This document shows positions 9,328 to 17,920 of a stretch of 52,092 nucleotides of DNA, piece after piece (position 1 is the stretch's first letter; every line of letters starts with the position of its first letter). The position numbers and the translations under genes are program-made. The stretch covers positions 1-52,092 of the forward strand of contig JAGWIK010000015.1 in the NCBI GenBank assembly GCA_028866275.1, in the 5' to 3' direction. This DNA comes from Alphaproteobacteria bacterium (GTDB lineage Bacteria > Pseudomonadota > Alphaproteobacteria > UBA9219). Below the pieces are notes generated by a model. That model was not told where the DNA came from. It ran no database searches and saw only the letters and a list, made by a program, of their open reading frames with translations.

Positions 9328-10418
9328 CGTAATTTCAGGGTTGAAAGGCCGATCAGGCCGAGGATGCAGGCGATAATCCAGAACCGGATAACGACAGTCG
9401 GTTCCGACCAGCCCATTTTTTCGAAATGGTGATGAATGGGGGCCATGCGGAATACGCGCTTGCCGGTCATTTTAAACGATACCACTTGTATCACGACTGA
9501 CAAGGTTTCCATGACGAATAATCCGCCGATTATCGCCAGAACAAGTTCATGCTTGACAATAACCGCGACGATTCCCAGCGCGCTGCCCAGGGACAAAGAC
9601 CCTGTATCCCCCATGAAAACCTGCGCGGGCGGCGCGTTGTACCATAAAAAGCCGAGGCATGCCCCGACCAGCGCCCCGCAGAATACCGCCAGTTCGCCCG
9701 CGCCCGGCACATGGTGGATCTGCAGGTAATCGGCGAAAACCAGATTGCCGACCAGATAGGAAATGATGATAAAGCACAAAGCCGCGATGATAACGGGCAC
9801 GGTGGCCAGCCCGTCCAGCCCATCGGTCAGGTTGACGGCGTTGCCGGCCCCGACGATCACGATCATGGCAAAAGGCAGAAAGAACCCGCCCAGCGGCAGC
9901 AGATAGTCTTTGACAAAGGGAATGGCCAGCCCGTCGGCCGCCAACGGTGACGAAGCCTGCGCGATGGTTTGCACGACATAAACCGCCGAACCGGCGATGA
10001 TGGCCTGTATCGCCAACCGCACCTTGCCCGGCACGCCGTGATGCGACCGTTTCGTCAATTTGCGGTAATCGTCCATAAATCCGACAAGACCGAAACCGAC
10101 GGTGACGTATAAAACGACCCATGTGTAAGGATTAGACCAGTCCGCCCATAACAATGTGCTGGCAATCGCCGAAATCAGGATCATCAACCCGCCCATGGTC
10201 GGGGTGCCTTTTTTCTTTAAATGCGTTTCGGGGCCGTCGCTGCGGATGGGCTGGCCTTCGCCTTGCTGGCTTTTCAGCCAGCGGATAATGGCGGGGCCGA
10301 AGGCGAAACAGATGACAAGCGACGTTGCCATCGCGCAGCCGGTGCGAAAGGTAATATAGCGAAACAGGTTGAATAAAATAAAATCGTGCGCGTAAGGGGC
10401 CAGCAGGCGGTACAGCAT
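9324..10418 (-). CDS. mraY: Phospho-N-acetylmuramoyl-pentapeptide transferase
   Basis: Integral membrane enzyme that joins UDP-MurNAc-pentapeptide to undecaprenyl phosphate, producing lipid I. 364 residues with about ten transmembrane segments. Conserved marks: [33 protein letters not shown] containing the catalytic Asp pair region, [34 protein letters not shown], and the magnesium-binding [15 protein letters not shown]. The stop of murF (TGA) and the start ATG share a base, and its own stop overlaps murD. Length and all motifs match the family closely. Confidence 0.97.
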   Translation of the reverse strand: MLYRLLAPYAHDFILFNLFRYITFRTGCAMATSLVICFAFGPAIIRWLKSQQGEGQPIRSDGPETHLKKKGTPTMGGLMILISAIASTLLWADWSNPYTWVVLYVTVGFGLVGFMDDYRKLTKRSHHGVPGKVRLAIQAIIAGSAVYVVQTIAQASSPLAADGLAIPFVKDYLLPLGGFFLPFAMIVIVGAGNAVNLTDGLDGLATVPVIIAALCFIIISYLVGNLVFADYLQIHHVPGAGELAVFCGALVGACLGFLWYNAPPAQVFMGDTGSLSLGSALGIVAVIVKHELVLAIIGGLFVMETLSVVIQVVSFKMTGKRVFRMAPIHHHFEKMGWSEPTVVIRFWIIACILGLIGLSTLKLR

Positions 10419-11848
10419 CAGGAAGCCTTTTTATGGGGTTCTTTGTCGTTTTTCTTGATGGCGTCGATCACAATTTCCATATGCATGCTTTTCGATCCCT
10501 TGACGGTGACGACGTCGCCGTCGCGAACCGCGGCGGCAACGATCGGGGCCAGCGTCGCGGCGTCGGGCGCGTGCGCCCCGCGCATATTTTCGGGCAGCGC
10601 ATCGTACAGATAACGCATCATGTCGCCGCAGCAATAAACCGCGTCTATTTTGGCGGCGACAGCGGCGTCGGCAAGACCGGCATGCAATGCGGGCGACGTC
10701 GCGCCCAGTTCGCGCATGTCGCCCAACGCCAGCAAACGCCGTCCGCCGTTGTCGGGCGTGATCGCGCCCAGCACATCGATGGCCGCGCGCGTCGCCACGG
10801 GGCTGGCATTATAACTTTCGTCGATCAGGGTCAGGTTGCCGCCGTCCTGCAGGGCGATCGTTTCGCGGACGCCGCGCCCTTGCGGCAATTTGTATCGCGC
10901 CAGCGCGGCGGCGCATAAATCGATATCCGCGCCCGCCGCCGTCGCCGCCAGCAAAACGCCCAGCGAATTGCGCACCAGATGCGCCCCCGGCGCGCCGATG
11001 GCGTAATGAATGGTGCTGCCGTTGATATTGGCGTTGACGGCGCAGCCTTCGCGCGTCACGGCATAATCGACCAGACGCGCGTCGGCCTTGCCATCCTCGC
11101 CAAAGGACAGGATTTTTTTCAATCCCGTTTGTTTCGCCGCCGCCGTCAATCGGGCGTAGTGCCCATTGTCGCGGTTCAGAACGGCAATGCCGTTGCCGCC
11201 CATGCCGGCGAAAATTTCGGCTTTGGCGTCGGCAATCGCCTCGACCGAGGCGAAAAATTCCAGATGCACGGCTTCGACATTCGTGATCAACGCGATATGG
11301 GGTTGCGCCATCCGAGACAGGGCGGTCAATTCCCCCGCGTGATTCATGCCCAGCTCGAACACGCCGTAATCGGCGTCTGGCGGCAGGTTGGCCAGCGACA
11401 ACGGCAAACCCCAGTGATTGTTGAAACTGCCGGGATTGGCATATGTATAACCCGCGGCGGACAGGCACAGGCGCAGCATTTCCTTGCTGCTTGTTTTGCC
11501 GACGGAACCGGTGACGGCGATGATTTTGCCGCGCGCGCGCGCGCGTCCGGCGCGGCCCAGATCCTGTAACGCCGTCAGGGTATCGCTGACAAAAATCAGC
11601 GGCGCGTCGGACGGCACTTGCGCGGGCTGGCGCGCCACGATGGCCGCCGAAGCGCCCGCGGCAAAAGCGGCCGCGACATGATCGTGCCCGTCATGCGCGG
11701 GGCCGGCCAGCGCGATGAACAGATCGCCTTTTTCCACGGTGCGGCTGTCGATCGACACGCCGCGCGCGCCCCAGGCCTGTTCCTGCAGGCTGTTGCCGCG
11801 CACGGCGCGGATAACGTCTTCGGCATGCCACAGATATGATGTCGTCAT
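10418..11848 (-). CDS. murF: UDP-MurNAc-tripeptide:D-Ala-D-Ala ligase
   Basis: Adds the D-alanyl-D-alanine dipeptide to complete the UDP-MurNAc-pentapeptide. 476 residues from the ATG at 11848, chosen because it overlaps the murE stop as ATGA; the open frame runs further upstream, but only through arginine-rich shadow sequence antisense in character to murE. Motifs: [19 protein letters not shown] at the N-terminus, the P-loop [48 protein letters not shown] and [16 protein letters not shown]. All are characteristic of MurF rather than MurE or MurC. Confidence 0.95.
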   Translation of the reverse strand: MTTSYLWHAEDVIRAVRGNSLQEQAWGARGVSIDSRTVEKGDLFIALAGPAHDGHDHVAAAFAAGASAAIVARQPAQVPSDAPLIFVSDTLTALQDLGRAGRARARGKIIAVTGSVGKTSSKEMLRLCLSAAGYTYANPGSFNNHWGLPLSLANLPPDADYGVFELGMNHAGELTALSRMAQPHIALITNVEAVHLEFFASVEAIADAKAEIFAGMGGNGIAVLNRDNGHYARLTAAAKQTGLKKILSFGEDGKADARLVDYAVTREGCAVNANINGSTIHYAIGAPGAHLVRNSLGVLLAATAAGADIDLCAAALARYKLPQGRGVRETIALQDGGNLTLIDESYNASPVATRAAIDVLGAITPDNGGRRLLALGDMRELGATSPALHAGLADAAVAAKIDAVYCCGDMMRYLYDALPENMRGAHAPDAATLAPIVAAAVRDGDVVTVKGSKSMHMEIVIDAIKKNDKEPHKKAS

Positions 11849-13323
11849 ATCCCTAAAACCTTCCTTGCTTCCTCCGCGTCGTCGAAGGGTAAAACCTTGT
11901 CGCCGACGATCTGCCCCGGCTCGTGTCCTTTGCCCGCGATGACCAGAACATCGTGGGGTTTCAGCTTGCCGATACCCGCCGCGATGGCGGCGGCGCGGTC
12001 GCCGATGTCTTCGACATTGTTTGCGCCCGCGCATCCGGCCATAATTTCGGCGCGAATAACGGCTGCTTCTTCATGCCTTGGATTGTCGTCGCTGACAATG
12101 ACCCAATCGGCCGATTCGGCGGCGATTTTCCCCATAATGGGCCGCTTGCCCTTGTCGCGATTGCCGCCGCATCCGAAAACGACGCCCAGCTTCGCGCCAT
12201 GGTGCGCCGCAACATGGGGGCGCAACGCGCGCAGGACGTTTTCCAGCGCGTCCGGTTTGTGCGCGTAATCGACAAATACCGCGCCGCCCGTCGCCGTCGT
12301 CCCGATAAATTGCAAACGCCCCGGCACGCCCGACACGTGTTCCAGCGCGGCCACGGTTTGCGCGGCATCCGCGCCGCTGCCGATGGCCAATCCTGCGGCG
12401 CACAGCGCATTCCACGCCTGAAACCCGCCCATAACGGGAAACAGCACATCCTGCTTTTTGCCGAACGCCTCGATTGACAGAATTTGCCCGCGCGCATCGG
12501 GCTGTCTTGCGGCCAGACGTAATTCCCGCCCCTGCGCGCCATAGGATATTATGTTCAACCCGCGGGCGCGCGCCGCCTTGGCCACGGCTTCATATTCGGG
12601 AATATCGGCATTGATGACCGCCGCCGCGCCGGGCGGCAACAGCGTCGAAAACAACCGCATCTTGGCCGCCAGATAGGCATCCATCGTCACATGATAATCC
12701 AGATGGTCGCGCGACAGGTTGGTGAATCCGCCCGCTTTCATGCGCACGCGGTCGAGACGTTTCAGCTCGATGCCGTGGCTCGACGCTTCCACAACGGCGT
12801 GGGTCACGCCTTGCCGCGCGCAATCGTCCAGCAGGTGATGCATCGTAATGGCATCGGGCGTGGTGAGCGAGCCGTAAGACGCCCCCGCCGCGGTGACGAG
12901 GCCCAGCGTGCCGATGCTGGCCGATTTATGGCCCAAAGCCTGCCAGATTTCGCGGGCGAATTGCGCCGTCGATGTCTTGCCGCTGGTGCCGGTCACGGCG
13001 GCAACCGTTTCAGGCTGGCCGGGATAAAAGCTCGCCGCCAGCGCCGATGTCGCGTCGCGCAAGTCGGGCGCGGTCAGAACGGCCACGCCGCGCGCGGCAA
13101 GGCCGTCGGCGGCGGGCGAATCTTGCGGAACCATAATTGCGGCCGCGCCGCGTGCCAGCGCGTCATCGATGAACGCGCCGCCGTCCTGTTTCGTGCCCGG
13201 CGTGGCGATGAATAGAAAGCCGGGTTGTATTTTGCGCGAATCCTCGCTCAAGCCCGCAATCTCGACATCGCCGCCGCGCAGGATGATGTCTTTATTCCGC
13301 GCCGTCAGGTTTGACAGAAGCAT
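11845..13323 (-). CDS. murE: UDP-MurNAc-Ala-Glu:meso-diaminopimelate ligase
   Basis: Adds the third residue of the peptidoglycan stem peptide. 492 residues; P-loop TGTSGKTSTAQF starting at residue 111, the substrate lysine-carbamate region, and the C-terminal VSDDNPRHEEA. The DNPR motif is the established marker of meso-diaminopimelate-adding MurE, which identifies the wall chemistry as the Gram-negative type. The first 32 nt overlap the end of ftsI, and its TGA stop overlaps the murF ATG. The N-terminal UDP-binding segment VEIAGLSEDSRKIQPGFLFI is typical. Confidence 0.96.
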   Translation of the reverse strand: MLLSNLTARNKDIILRGGDVEIAGLSEDSRKIQPGFLFIATPGTKQDGGAFIDDALARGAAAIMVPQDSPAADGLAARGVAVLTAPDLRDATSALAASFYPGQPETVAAVTGTSGKTSTAQFAREIWQALGHKSASIGTLGLVTAAGASYGSLTTPDAITMHHLLDDCARQGVTHAVVEASSHGIELKRLDRVRMKAGGFTNLSRDHLDYHVTMDAYLAAKMRLFSTLLPPGAAAVINADIPEYEAVAKAARARGLNIISYGAQGRELRLAARQPDARGQILSIEAFGKKQDVLFPVMGGFQAWNALCAAGLAIGSGADAAQTVAALEHVSGVPGRLQFIGTTATGGAVFVDYAHKPDALENVLRALRPHVAAHHGAKLGVVFGCGGNRDKGKRPIMGKIAAESADWVIVSDDNPRHEEAAVIRAEIMAGCAGANNVEDIGDRAAAIAAGIGKLKPHDVLVIAGKGHEPGQIVGDKVLPFDDAEEARKVLGI

Positions 13324-15109
13324 AACCGTCGCCTTCCTCGACGGGCACGCCGTCGACCGTTAAATTTCCCAGCGGTTGCAAAAGTTTTTCGTCCGCCGCC
13401 GCGACATCGGCTTTCGTCAAAGGCGGCAGATCGAGCAACGGGCCGATCTGCGCGACGATACGGGCGATCGTCGGCGCCGCGGTCCAGCCTGCCGTGGCGT
13501 AGCCGTGCGTTTTGGCGTTGCCTTTGGGATCGTCCAGCAACGCAAAGACAAGATAGCGCGGCGCATTGACGGGGAAAACCCCGATAAAAGACGACACGCG
13601 GGCATTGTCTTCGTAATGGTGGTTGGCCCCGATCTTGTCGGCCGTGCCGGTTTTGCCCGCAACCATATAACCCGGGACATCGGCGAATTTGGCGGTGCCG
13701 CGCGTGACGACCAGCCGCATCATGGCGCGAATCAGGGCCGATGTGCGCGGCGAAATCACCGCCGCCGTGCCCTGATCGCCGTTATCGGCATCGCCGGTTT
13801 TTTTCAGCAAGGTCGGATGCACGGGAATGCCGTTATTGACGATGGTGGCGACCGCGCCCGCCAGCTGTACGGCGTTGACGGCGATGCCGTGGCCGAAAGC
13901 CGCGGCCAGCATCGTCGTTTCGTTCCAGTCGTGGGCCGACGGGATCAGCGGCGCGCCGACTTCGGGAATTTCCAGCGACAGTTTTTCCGTCAGGCCCATA
14001 CGTTCGAAAAAGGCGCGCTGCCGTTCCGGCCCGAACCGTTCGGCCATCAAAGCCGACCCGATATTCGACGAATGCACGAAAATTTCGGCGACGTTCATGG
14101 GCCGGCCTTCTTCCTCGAAATCGCGGATTTTATGATGGCCGATTTCCGGCGGCTTGCGCGTGTCGAACATGTCGCCCATGTGAACAAAGCCGCTGTCGAG
14201 CGCCAGCGCGGTGTTAAAAATCTTGAAAGTCGACCCCATTTCGTAAACGCCCTGCGTGGCGCGGTTGAAACGCTGGTCGGGCGTGGCGTCGCCCGCGTGG
14301 TTGGGGTCGAAATCGGGCAGGGAGACGAGGCTGAGAAGCTCGCCGGTATGAATGTCCATGACCAGTCCCGCCGCGGCCTGGGCATTGAAATCGCTCATCG
14401 CCTGCGCCAGCTCATGCCGCACGATGCCCTGCACGCGCAAATCGATCGACAGGGCCAGCGGGTCGGGGTCGTTTTCCAACCTGGCATCCATGGATTTTTC
14501 GATGCCCGCAATGCCGTTGTCGTCGATATCGGTATATCCCACGATGTGCGCGCTGAGATTGTCCGCCGGATACAACCGGTGTTCGTCGGGGCGGAATTCG
14601 ATGCCCGCGATGCCCAGCTTGTTGACTTCATAATACTGGTGCGGCGTCAGATGCCGCTTGATCATCGCGCAATATTTGTCGCCGTGCAGGGCGTCGTTCA
14701 ATCGCGTCGGGTCGAGATCGGGCAGAATGGCCAGCAATTCCTTGGCGGCTTCGTCGGGATTGATGATGCTTTTATCGTCCGCGCATACGGAAACGGTCGG
14801 CAACGACGTCGCCATGATATTGCCGTTGCGGTCGGTGATGTCGGCGCGCCGCGCAGGGGCTTCGCCTGTCGCGGTTCTGTCGTTCTGAAAATCGGATGGG
14901 GATCCCGACAAGGTCAGATAGGCCAGCCTTCCGGCAAGGACGACCCACGCCAACGTAAAGACCAGCGCGACAAAGACAAGCCGCACCCGTGCCGTTTCCA
15001 AAGCCTGCTCGCCCGGCGTGGCAAGCCTGCGCGTTTTGGGCGGCGAAAAAAGACCGGGCAGAACGGGTTGTCGCGATGGCGGTTTTTCAGGTCTTTGCCA
15101 GCCCTTCAT
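13292..15109 (-). CDS. ftsI: Septal transpeptidase, penicillin-binding protein 3
   Basis: Class B penicillin-binding protein that crosslinks septal peptidoglycan together with FtsW. 605 residues: a proline-rich cytoplasmic tail, one membrane anchor at about residues 43-63, a periplasmic dimerisation domain, then the transpeptidase domain with the three active-site motifs STFK (293-296), SSN (347-349) and KTG (486-488). It begins 10 nt after ftsL and ends inside the first codons of murE. Order and motifs exclude the elongation enzyme PBP2. The protein is slightly longer than the enterobacterial FtsI. Confidence 0.96.
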   Translation of the reverse strand: MKGWQRPEKPPSRQPVLPGLFSPPKTRRLATPGEQALETARVRLVFVALVFTLAWVVLAGRLAYLTLSGSPSDFQNDRTATGEAPARRADITDRNGNIMATSLPTVSVCADDKSIINPDEAAKELLAILPDLDPTRLNDALHGDKYCAMIKRHLTPHQYYEVNKLGIAGIEFRPDEHRLYPADNLSAHIVGYTDIDDNGIAGIEKSMDARLENDPDPLALSIDLRVQGIVRHELAQAMSDFNAQAAAGLVMDIHTGELLSLVSLPDFDPNHAGDATPDQRFNRATQGVYEMGSTFKIFNTALALDSGFVHMGDMFDTRKPPEIGHHKIRDFEEEGRPMNVAEIFVHSSNIGSALMAERFGPERQRAFFERMGLTEKLSLEIPEVGAPLIPSAHDWNETTMLAAAFGHGIAVNAVQLAGAVATIVNNGIPVHPTLLKKTGDADNGDQGTAAVISPRTSALIRAMMRLVVTRGTAKFADVPGYMVAGKTGTADKIGANHHYEDNARVSSFIGVFPVNAPRYLVFALLDDPKGNAKTHGYATAGWTAAPTIARIVAQIGPLLDLPPLTKADVAAADEKLLQPLGNLTVDGVPVEEGDGYASVKPDGAE

Positions 15110-15119
15110 GGCCGGCCTT

Positions 15120-15683
15120 TCATGGCTTGATCGTCAATTGATCGATCAGAACGCCGATGGCGTCATTGCCCGTGCCGGCCTGCGCGGCAGAGCTATGCTG
15201 CATCACCATATGATCGTTGACATAACCGCTGTTGATCGAAGCGAAAACGCGGTCGTGGCGGCGCGTCGCCGTGGCAACGCGCGCGACGGCGGCAGGGGCG
15301 GCGGGCGCCGGCGCGACATCATGCATGATCGCCGGGGCGGCGCTGGCGATCCGCGTCGTCGGCCCGGCGGCAGGCGATGCGCCGCGCAACGGCAATAGGC
15401 TGGCCATGATCTCCGGCGACGCGGTGATGACATCCTTGGGCGGCGTGGGTTGCAAATCGACATGCGCGGCCTGAATGTCGGCGATCAGGCGGGCCGGATT
15501 GGACAGATAGGCCCAATCCGCCGTCAATACGTGGCGGGTTTCCTGCGCGTCGGCAATTTGGGCGTTCAGCGAATCAAGCTGGCGCGACAGCGCGTTGACG
15601 CGATCGCTGGTGTGATACAGCATCAGGCTGGCCGCCAGCACCAGCCCGAACCACGACAGCATGGACGGATAGGACTTGCTCAT
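15120..15683 (-). CDS. ftsL: FtsL-like division protein with long C-terminal tail
   Basis: Bitopic inner-membrane division protein expected to pair with FtsB and FtsQ. 187 residues: short cytoplasmic N-terminus, membrane helix at about 7-25 (LSWFGLVLAASLMLYHTSDRV), then a coiled-coil-like helix NALSRQLDSLNAQIADAQETR and the usual DWAYLSNPARLIADI stretch that precedes the end of many alphaproteobacterial FtsL proteins. Beyond that is an extra 90-100 residues rich in Ala and Pro, without recognisable fold. Its start overlaps rsmH by 4 nt (ATGA). Identification rests on topology and on the position between rsmH and ftsI, because FtsL sequences diverge strongly. Confidence 0.85.
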   Translation of the reverse strand: MSKSYPSMLSWFGLVLAASLMLYHTSDRVNALSRQLDSLNAQIADAQETRHVLTADWAYLSNPARLIADIQAAHVDLQPTPPKDVITASPEIMASLLPLRGASPAAGPTTRIASAAPAIMHDVAPAPAAPAAVARVATATRRHDRVFASINSGYVNDHMVMQHSSAAQAGTGNDAIGVLIDQLTIKP

Positions 15684-16639
15684 GCGGCGACCCCCGTCAT
15701 GGCGGGGGCGTCGGTGCGTTCGGCGACGCGCAGCTTGGCCGACCGCGCGCGGGTATTGGCGGCGATCTCGCTATCGCCGGGCGTCAACGGTTTTTTCGTC
15801 AATACCGCAAAGCTCGGCGCGGGGGCATGATGATCGTTGGCGGGCAAATGGCGCGACACCGAAGCCGCCATACCGCCGCGCCGGCGCAGGAATTCTTTGA
15901 CCACGCGATCTTCCAGTGAATGGAACGATACCACGGCCAGACGCCCTTGCGGTTTCAAGAGCAACTCGGCCGCGACCAGCGCGCGTTTCAATTCGCCCAT
16001 TTCGTCATTCACATGCAGGCGCAATGCCTGAAAGCTGCGCGTTGCGGGATCGATGCCGTCGGCGCCGCGCGGTACGGCGCGGCGGATGATGTCGGCCAGC
16101 TGCGCGGTGCGGGTAATACGCTGCGCGGCGCGCGCTTCGACGATATAACGCGCGACGCGGCGCGACAGCCGTTCTTCGCCCAGTGTGTAAATAATGTCGG
16201 CCAGTTCGCGTTCGTCCGTCTCGTTGACGATGTCGGCGGCGCTGGGGCCGCTTTTGCTCATGCGCATGTCCAGCGGCCCGTCGGCGCTAAAGGAAAAACC
16301 GCGTTCGCGATCATCCAGCTGCGGCGACGACACGCCGAGGTCTAGCGCGATACCGTCGACGCCGTCAAAAGGCTGTCCCGCCAGCAATACATCCATCGCG
16401 CCGAACGGCCCTTGCAGCAGGGTCAGGCGCGGCGCGTATGCGCTCACCATTTTTTGTCCCGCGGCAATGGCGTCAGGGTCGCGGTCGATCGCGATAACCC
16501 GCGTGCCCGGTATATCCAGAATGCCGCGCGTATAGCCGCCGCGCCCGAACGTGCCGTCGACATAAACGCCGTCCGCGCGCGGGGCCAGCGCGTCGAGCAC
16601 CTCGCGCAGCATCACGGGAATATGCGGCTGGCCGGTCAC
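15680..16639 (-). CDS. rsmH: 16S rRNA (cytosine-1402-N4)-methyltransferase
   Basis: Methylates C1402 of 16S rRNA in the ribosomal P site; historically called mraW. 319 residues beginning VTGQPHIPVMLREVLDALAP. The start is GTG at 16639: it overlaps the mraZ stop as GTGA and is preceded by GGAGGCAAACC, a strong binding site inside the end of mraZ. A frame extension further upstream is shadow sequence within mraZ. Motifs: VDGTFGRGGYTRGIL for SAM binding, GIALDLGVSSPQLDDRERGFSF, and VVSFHSLEDRVVKEFLRRR near the C-terminus. Length matches the family. Confidence 0.96.
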   Translation of the reverse strand: MTGQPHIPVMLREVLDALAPRADGVYVDGTFGRGGYTRGILDIPGTRVIAIDRDPDAIAAGQKMVSAYAPRLTLLQGPFGAMDVLLAGQPFDGVDGIALDLGVSSPQLDDRERGFSFSADGPLDMRMSKSGPSAADIVNETDERELADIIYTLGEERLSRRVARYIVEARAAQRITRTAQLADIIRRAVPRGADGIDPATRSFQALRLHVNDEMGELKRALVAAELLLKPQGRLAVVSFHSLEDRVVKEFLRRRGGMAASVSRHLPANDHHAPAPSFAVLTKKPLTPGDSEIAANTRARSAKLRVAERTDAPAMTGVAA

Positions 16640-17118
16640 GGTTTGCCTCCGTCGATATGCGCGCTGGCGGCGGCGATGATTTTGCTCAGCGAAATATCGC
16701 GCGCCCGCGCGCCGTCGCGCGCCGCGGCTTCGTGCGCCGCGAATTTCTGCGGATTCCATAGTTGAAAAGTTTTGCGGCGTCCGACAAAGGCGACGTCTTC
16801 GCCGATGCCGACCGCGGCCATCAGGTGTTGCGGCAACATGACGCGGCCCTCGCCGTCAAACGGCACCTGCACCGACCCGCCGAAAATGGTGGTTTCGATC
16901 AATTCGAACAAATCCGACGGCAGGTCTTGTTTTTCCAGGCTCGCGCTCAGCAATTCCAGATGGGCAATCGAACAACCGTCCAACGCGTCGTGCTGCAACG
17001 ACCGGAATACCACGATGCCCGTCGCATCGCCGCCCAAAGCCGACCGGAAAGAAGCCGGAACCGACACGCGTCCCTTCTTGTCAATTCGATTGACAAAACT
17101 GGAAAGGAAAACGGCCAT
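16636..17118 (-). CDS. mraZ: Transcriptional regulator MraZ
   Basis: DNA-binding repressor of its own dcw operon in the bacteria where it was studied. 160 residues from the ATG at 17118, which follows GAGGAAAATA. It has the two SpoVT/AbrB-like swapped-hairpin repeats: residues about 7-50 (NRIDKKGRVSVPASFRSAL) and 80-125 (VPFDGEGRVMLPQHLMAAV), each with the conserved D-x-K/E-GR-V core, and the FVGRRKTFQLWNPQKF segment. First gene of the operon; candidate target repeats lie about 85-130 bp upstream of the start codon. Confidence 0.95.
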   Translation of the reverse strand: MAVFLSSFVNRIDKKGRVSVPASFRSALGGDATGIVVFRSLQHDALDGCSIAHLELLSASLEKQDLPSDLFELIETTIFGGSVQVPFDGEGRVMLPQHLMAAVGIGEDVAFVGRRKTFQLWNPQKFAAHEAAARDGARARDISLSKIIAAASAHIDGGKP

Positions 17119-17203
17119 TATTTTCCTCAATAAAATAACGATTCCGGTGCGGGCGGAGCACCGAAAAGGGGTGACGGGACAAAGATCGCTGGGCGGTCTC
17201 TCT

Positions 17204-17247
17204 TGGGTGTTAATGGGATAACATGGGATAGTATGGGTGGTCAAGGG
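17204..17247. promoter_or_regulatory. Candidate MraZ boxes: TGGG repeats in 10-bp phase
   Basis: TGGG occurs at 17204, 17214, 17224 and 17234, with a weaker AGGG at 17244; every step is exactly 10 bp. MraZ of E. coli and Neisseria is known to bind short TGGGN direct repeats separated by 5 nt, the same period. Here the repeats read TGGG on the plus strand, opposite to mraZ. On the minus strand TTGACC (17239-17244) and TTATCC about 17 bp further could form the mraZ promoter, which the repeats would cover, fitting autorepression. The promoter call is weak; the periodicity is plain. Confidence 0.72.
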
Positions 17248-17387
17248 AATTTAACCAAAAAACACGAAAAAATCTTGGAAAATCAAAGATTAAATATAAA
17301 GAACATGAGGTGAACAAATGGTAAATACGCCTCATCGTCAAGATGGGGGAGGGGGACGACATAGCCCAAAGGCGCGATCGCGCAAAG

Positions 17388-17846
17388 TCAGGGGGTGGGC
17401 GATGCCGTGCGCACGCGCGGAAATTGCGTCAAGCGGTGCGTGGGAGAAGGCGGGGGTTCTTGGATAAAGTCTTTATCAAAAACACGCTTGTCATAGCCGT
17501 GAATTTCGCCGTTTCCGGCAAGAAGCAACACCCATCCAGCCGGATAGTCGACCCCGTCAATCTGGACGGCTTCTGTCGTTTCGCGGGCATAGCCGCACAA
17601 GGTCGAACGATACCCGCCGTCCCTTTGGGGGTGAGGTTCGAACGATGTCCTGAATAGCTCGTCCTGAACCACCCGCAGTTCGCCATCGGGTGCCCTAAAA
17701 CGCCAGTTTTTACCGCCGCCGCCGCGCCTGAAGTCGGGGTGTCTGGTATCGAACAGCATGTTTTCCCGATAAAAATCGGCTTCGGCAAAAAAATCATCTG
17801 TCTTGCGGACAGATGCGCCCGGCGCGCCGTTGTCGATGCATATCAT
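17388..17846 (-). CDS. Unknown cytoplasmic protein, 152 residues
   Basis: Not recognised with certainty. The ATG at 17846 is supported by AAAGGA 8 nt upstream. The centre reads GYRSTLCGYARETTEAVQID and DYPAGWVLLLAGNGEIHGYDKRVFDKDF, which resembles small one-domain proteins that end in a G-D/W-hydrophobic-G-E-x-x-x-F pattern, but I cannot name a family with confidence. The C-terminal 20 residues are proline- and arginine-rich. No signal peptide. It is transcribed away from the mraZ promoter region, downstream of the lytic transglycosylase gene but on the same strand with a 74-bp gap. The bases 17248-17387 before it on the plus side are A/T-rich and hold no gene that I can see. Confidence 0.6.
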   Translation of the reverse strand: MICIDNGAPGASVRKTDDFFAEADFYRENMLFDTRHPDFRRGGGGKNWRFRAPDGELRVVQDELFRTSFEPHPQRDGGYRSTLCGYARETTEAVQIDGVDYPAGWVLLLAGNGEIHGYDKRVFDKDFIQEPPPSPTHRLTQFPRVRTASPTP

Positions 17847-17920
17847 GCCGCGTCCTTTAAAAATAAATGACCTTATATACGGTTAAATATACGCCTGAAA
17901 CCAGGCGCGGATGCGGGCGT

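Noticed and set aside
13376-15130. 584-codon open frame antisense to ftsI
   Set aside because: Same shadow effect; composition is Arg/Gly/His-rich and lacks domains.
17204-17247. Phased repeats as a CRISPR remnant
   Set aside because: Unit is 10 bp with a 4-base core; no spacer-repeat pattern and no cas genes. No CRISPR array was seen anywhere in the window.
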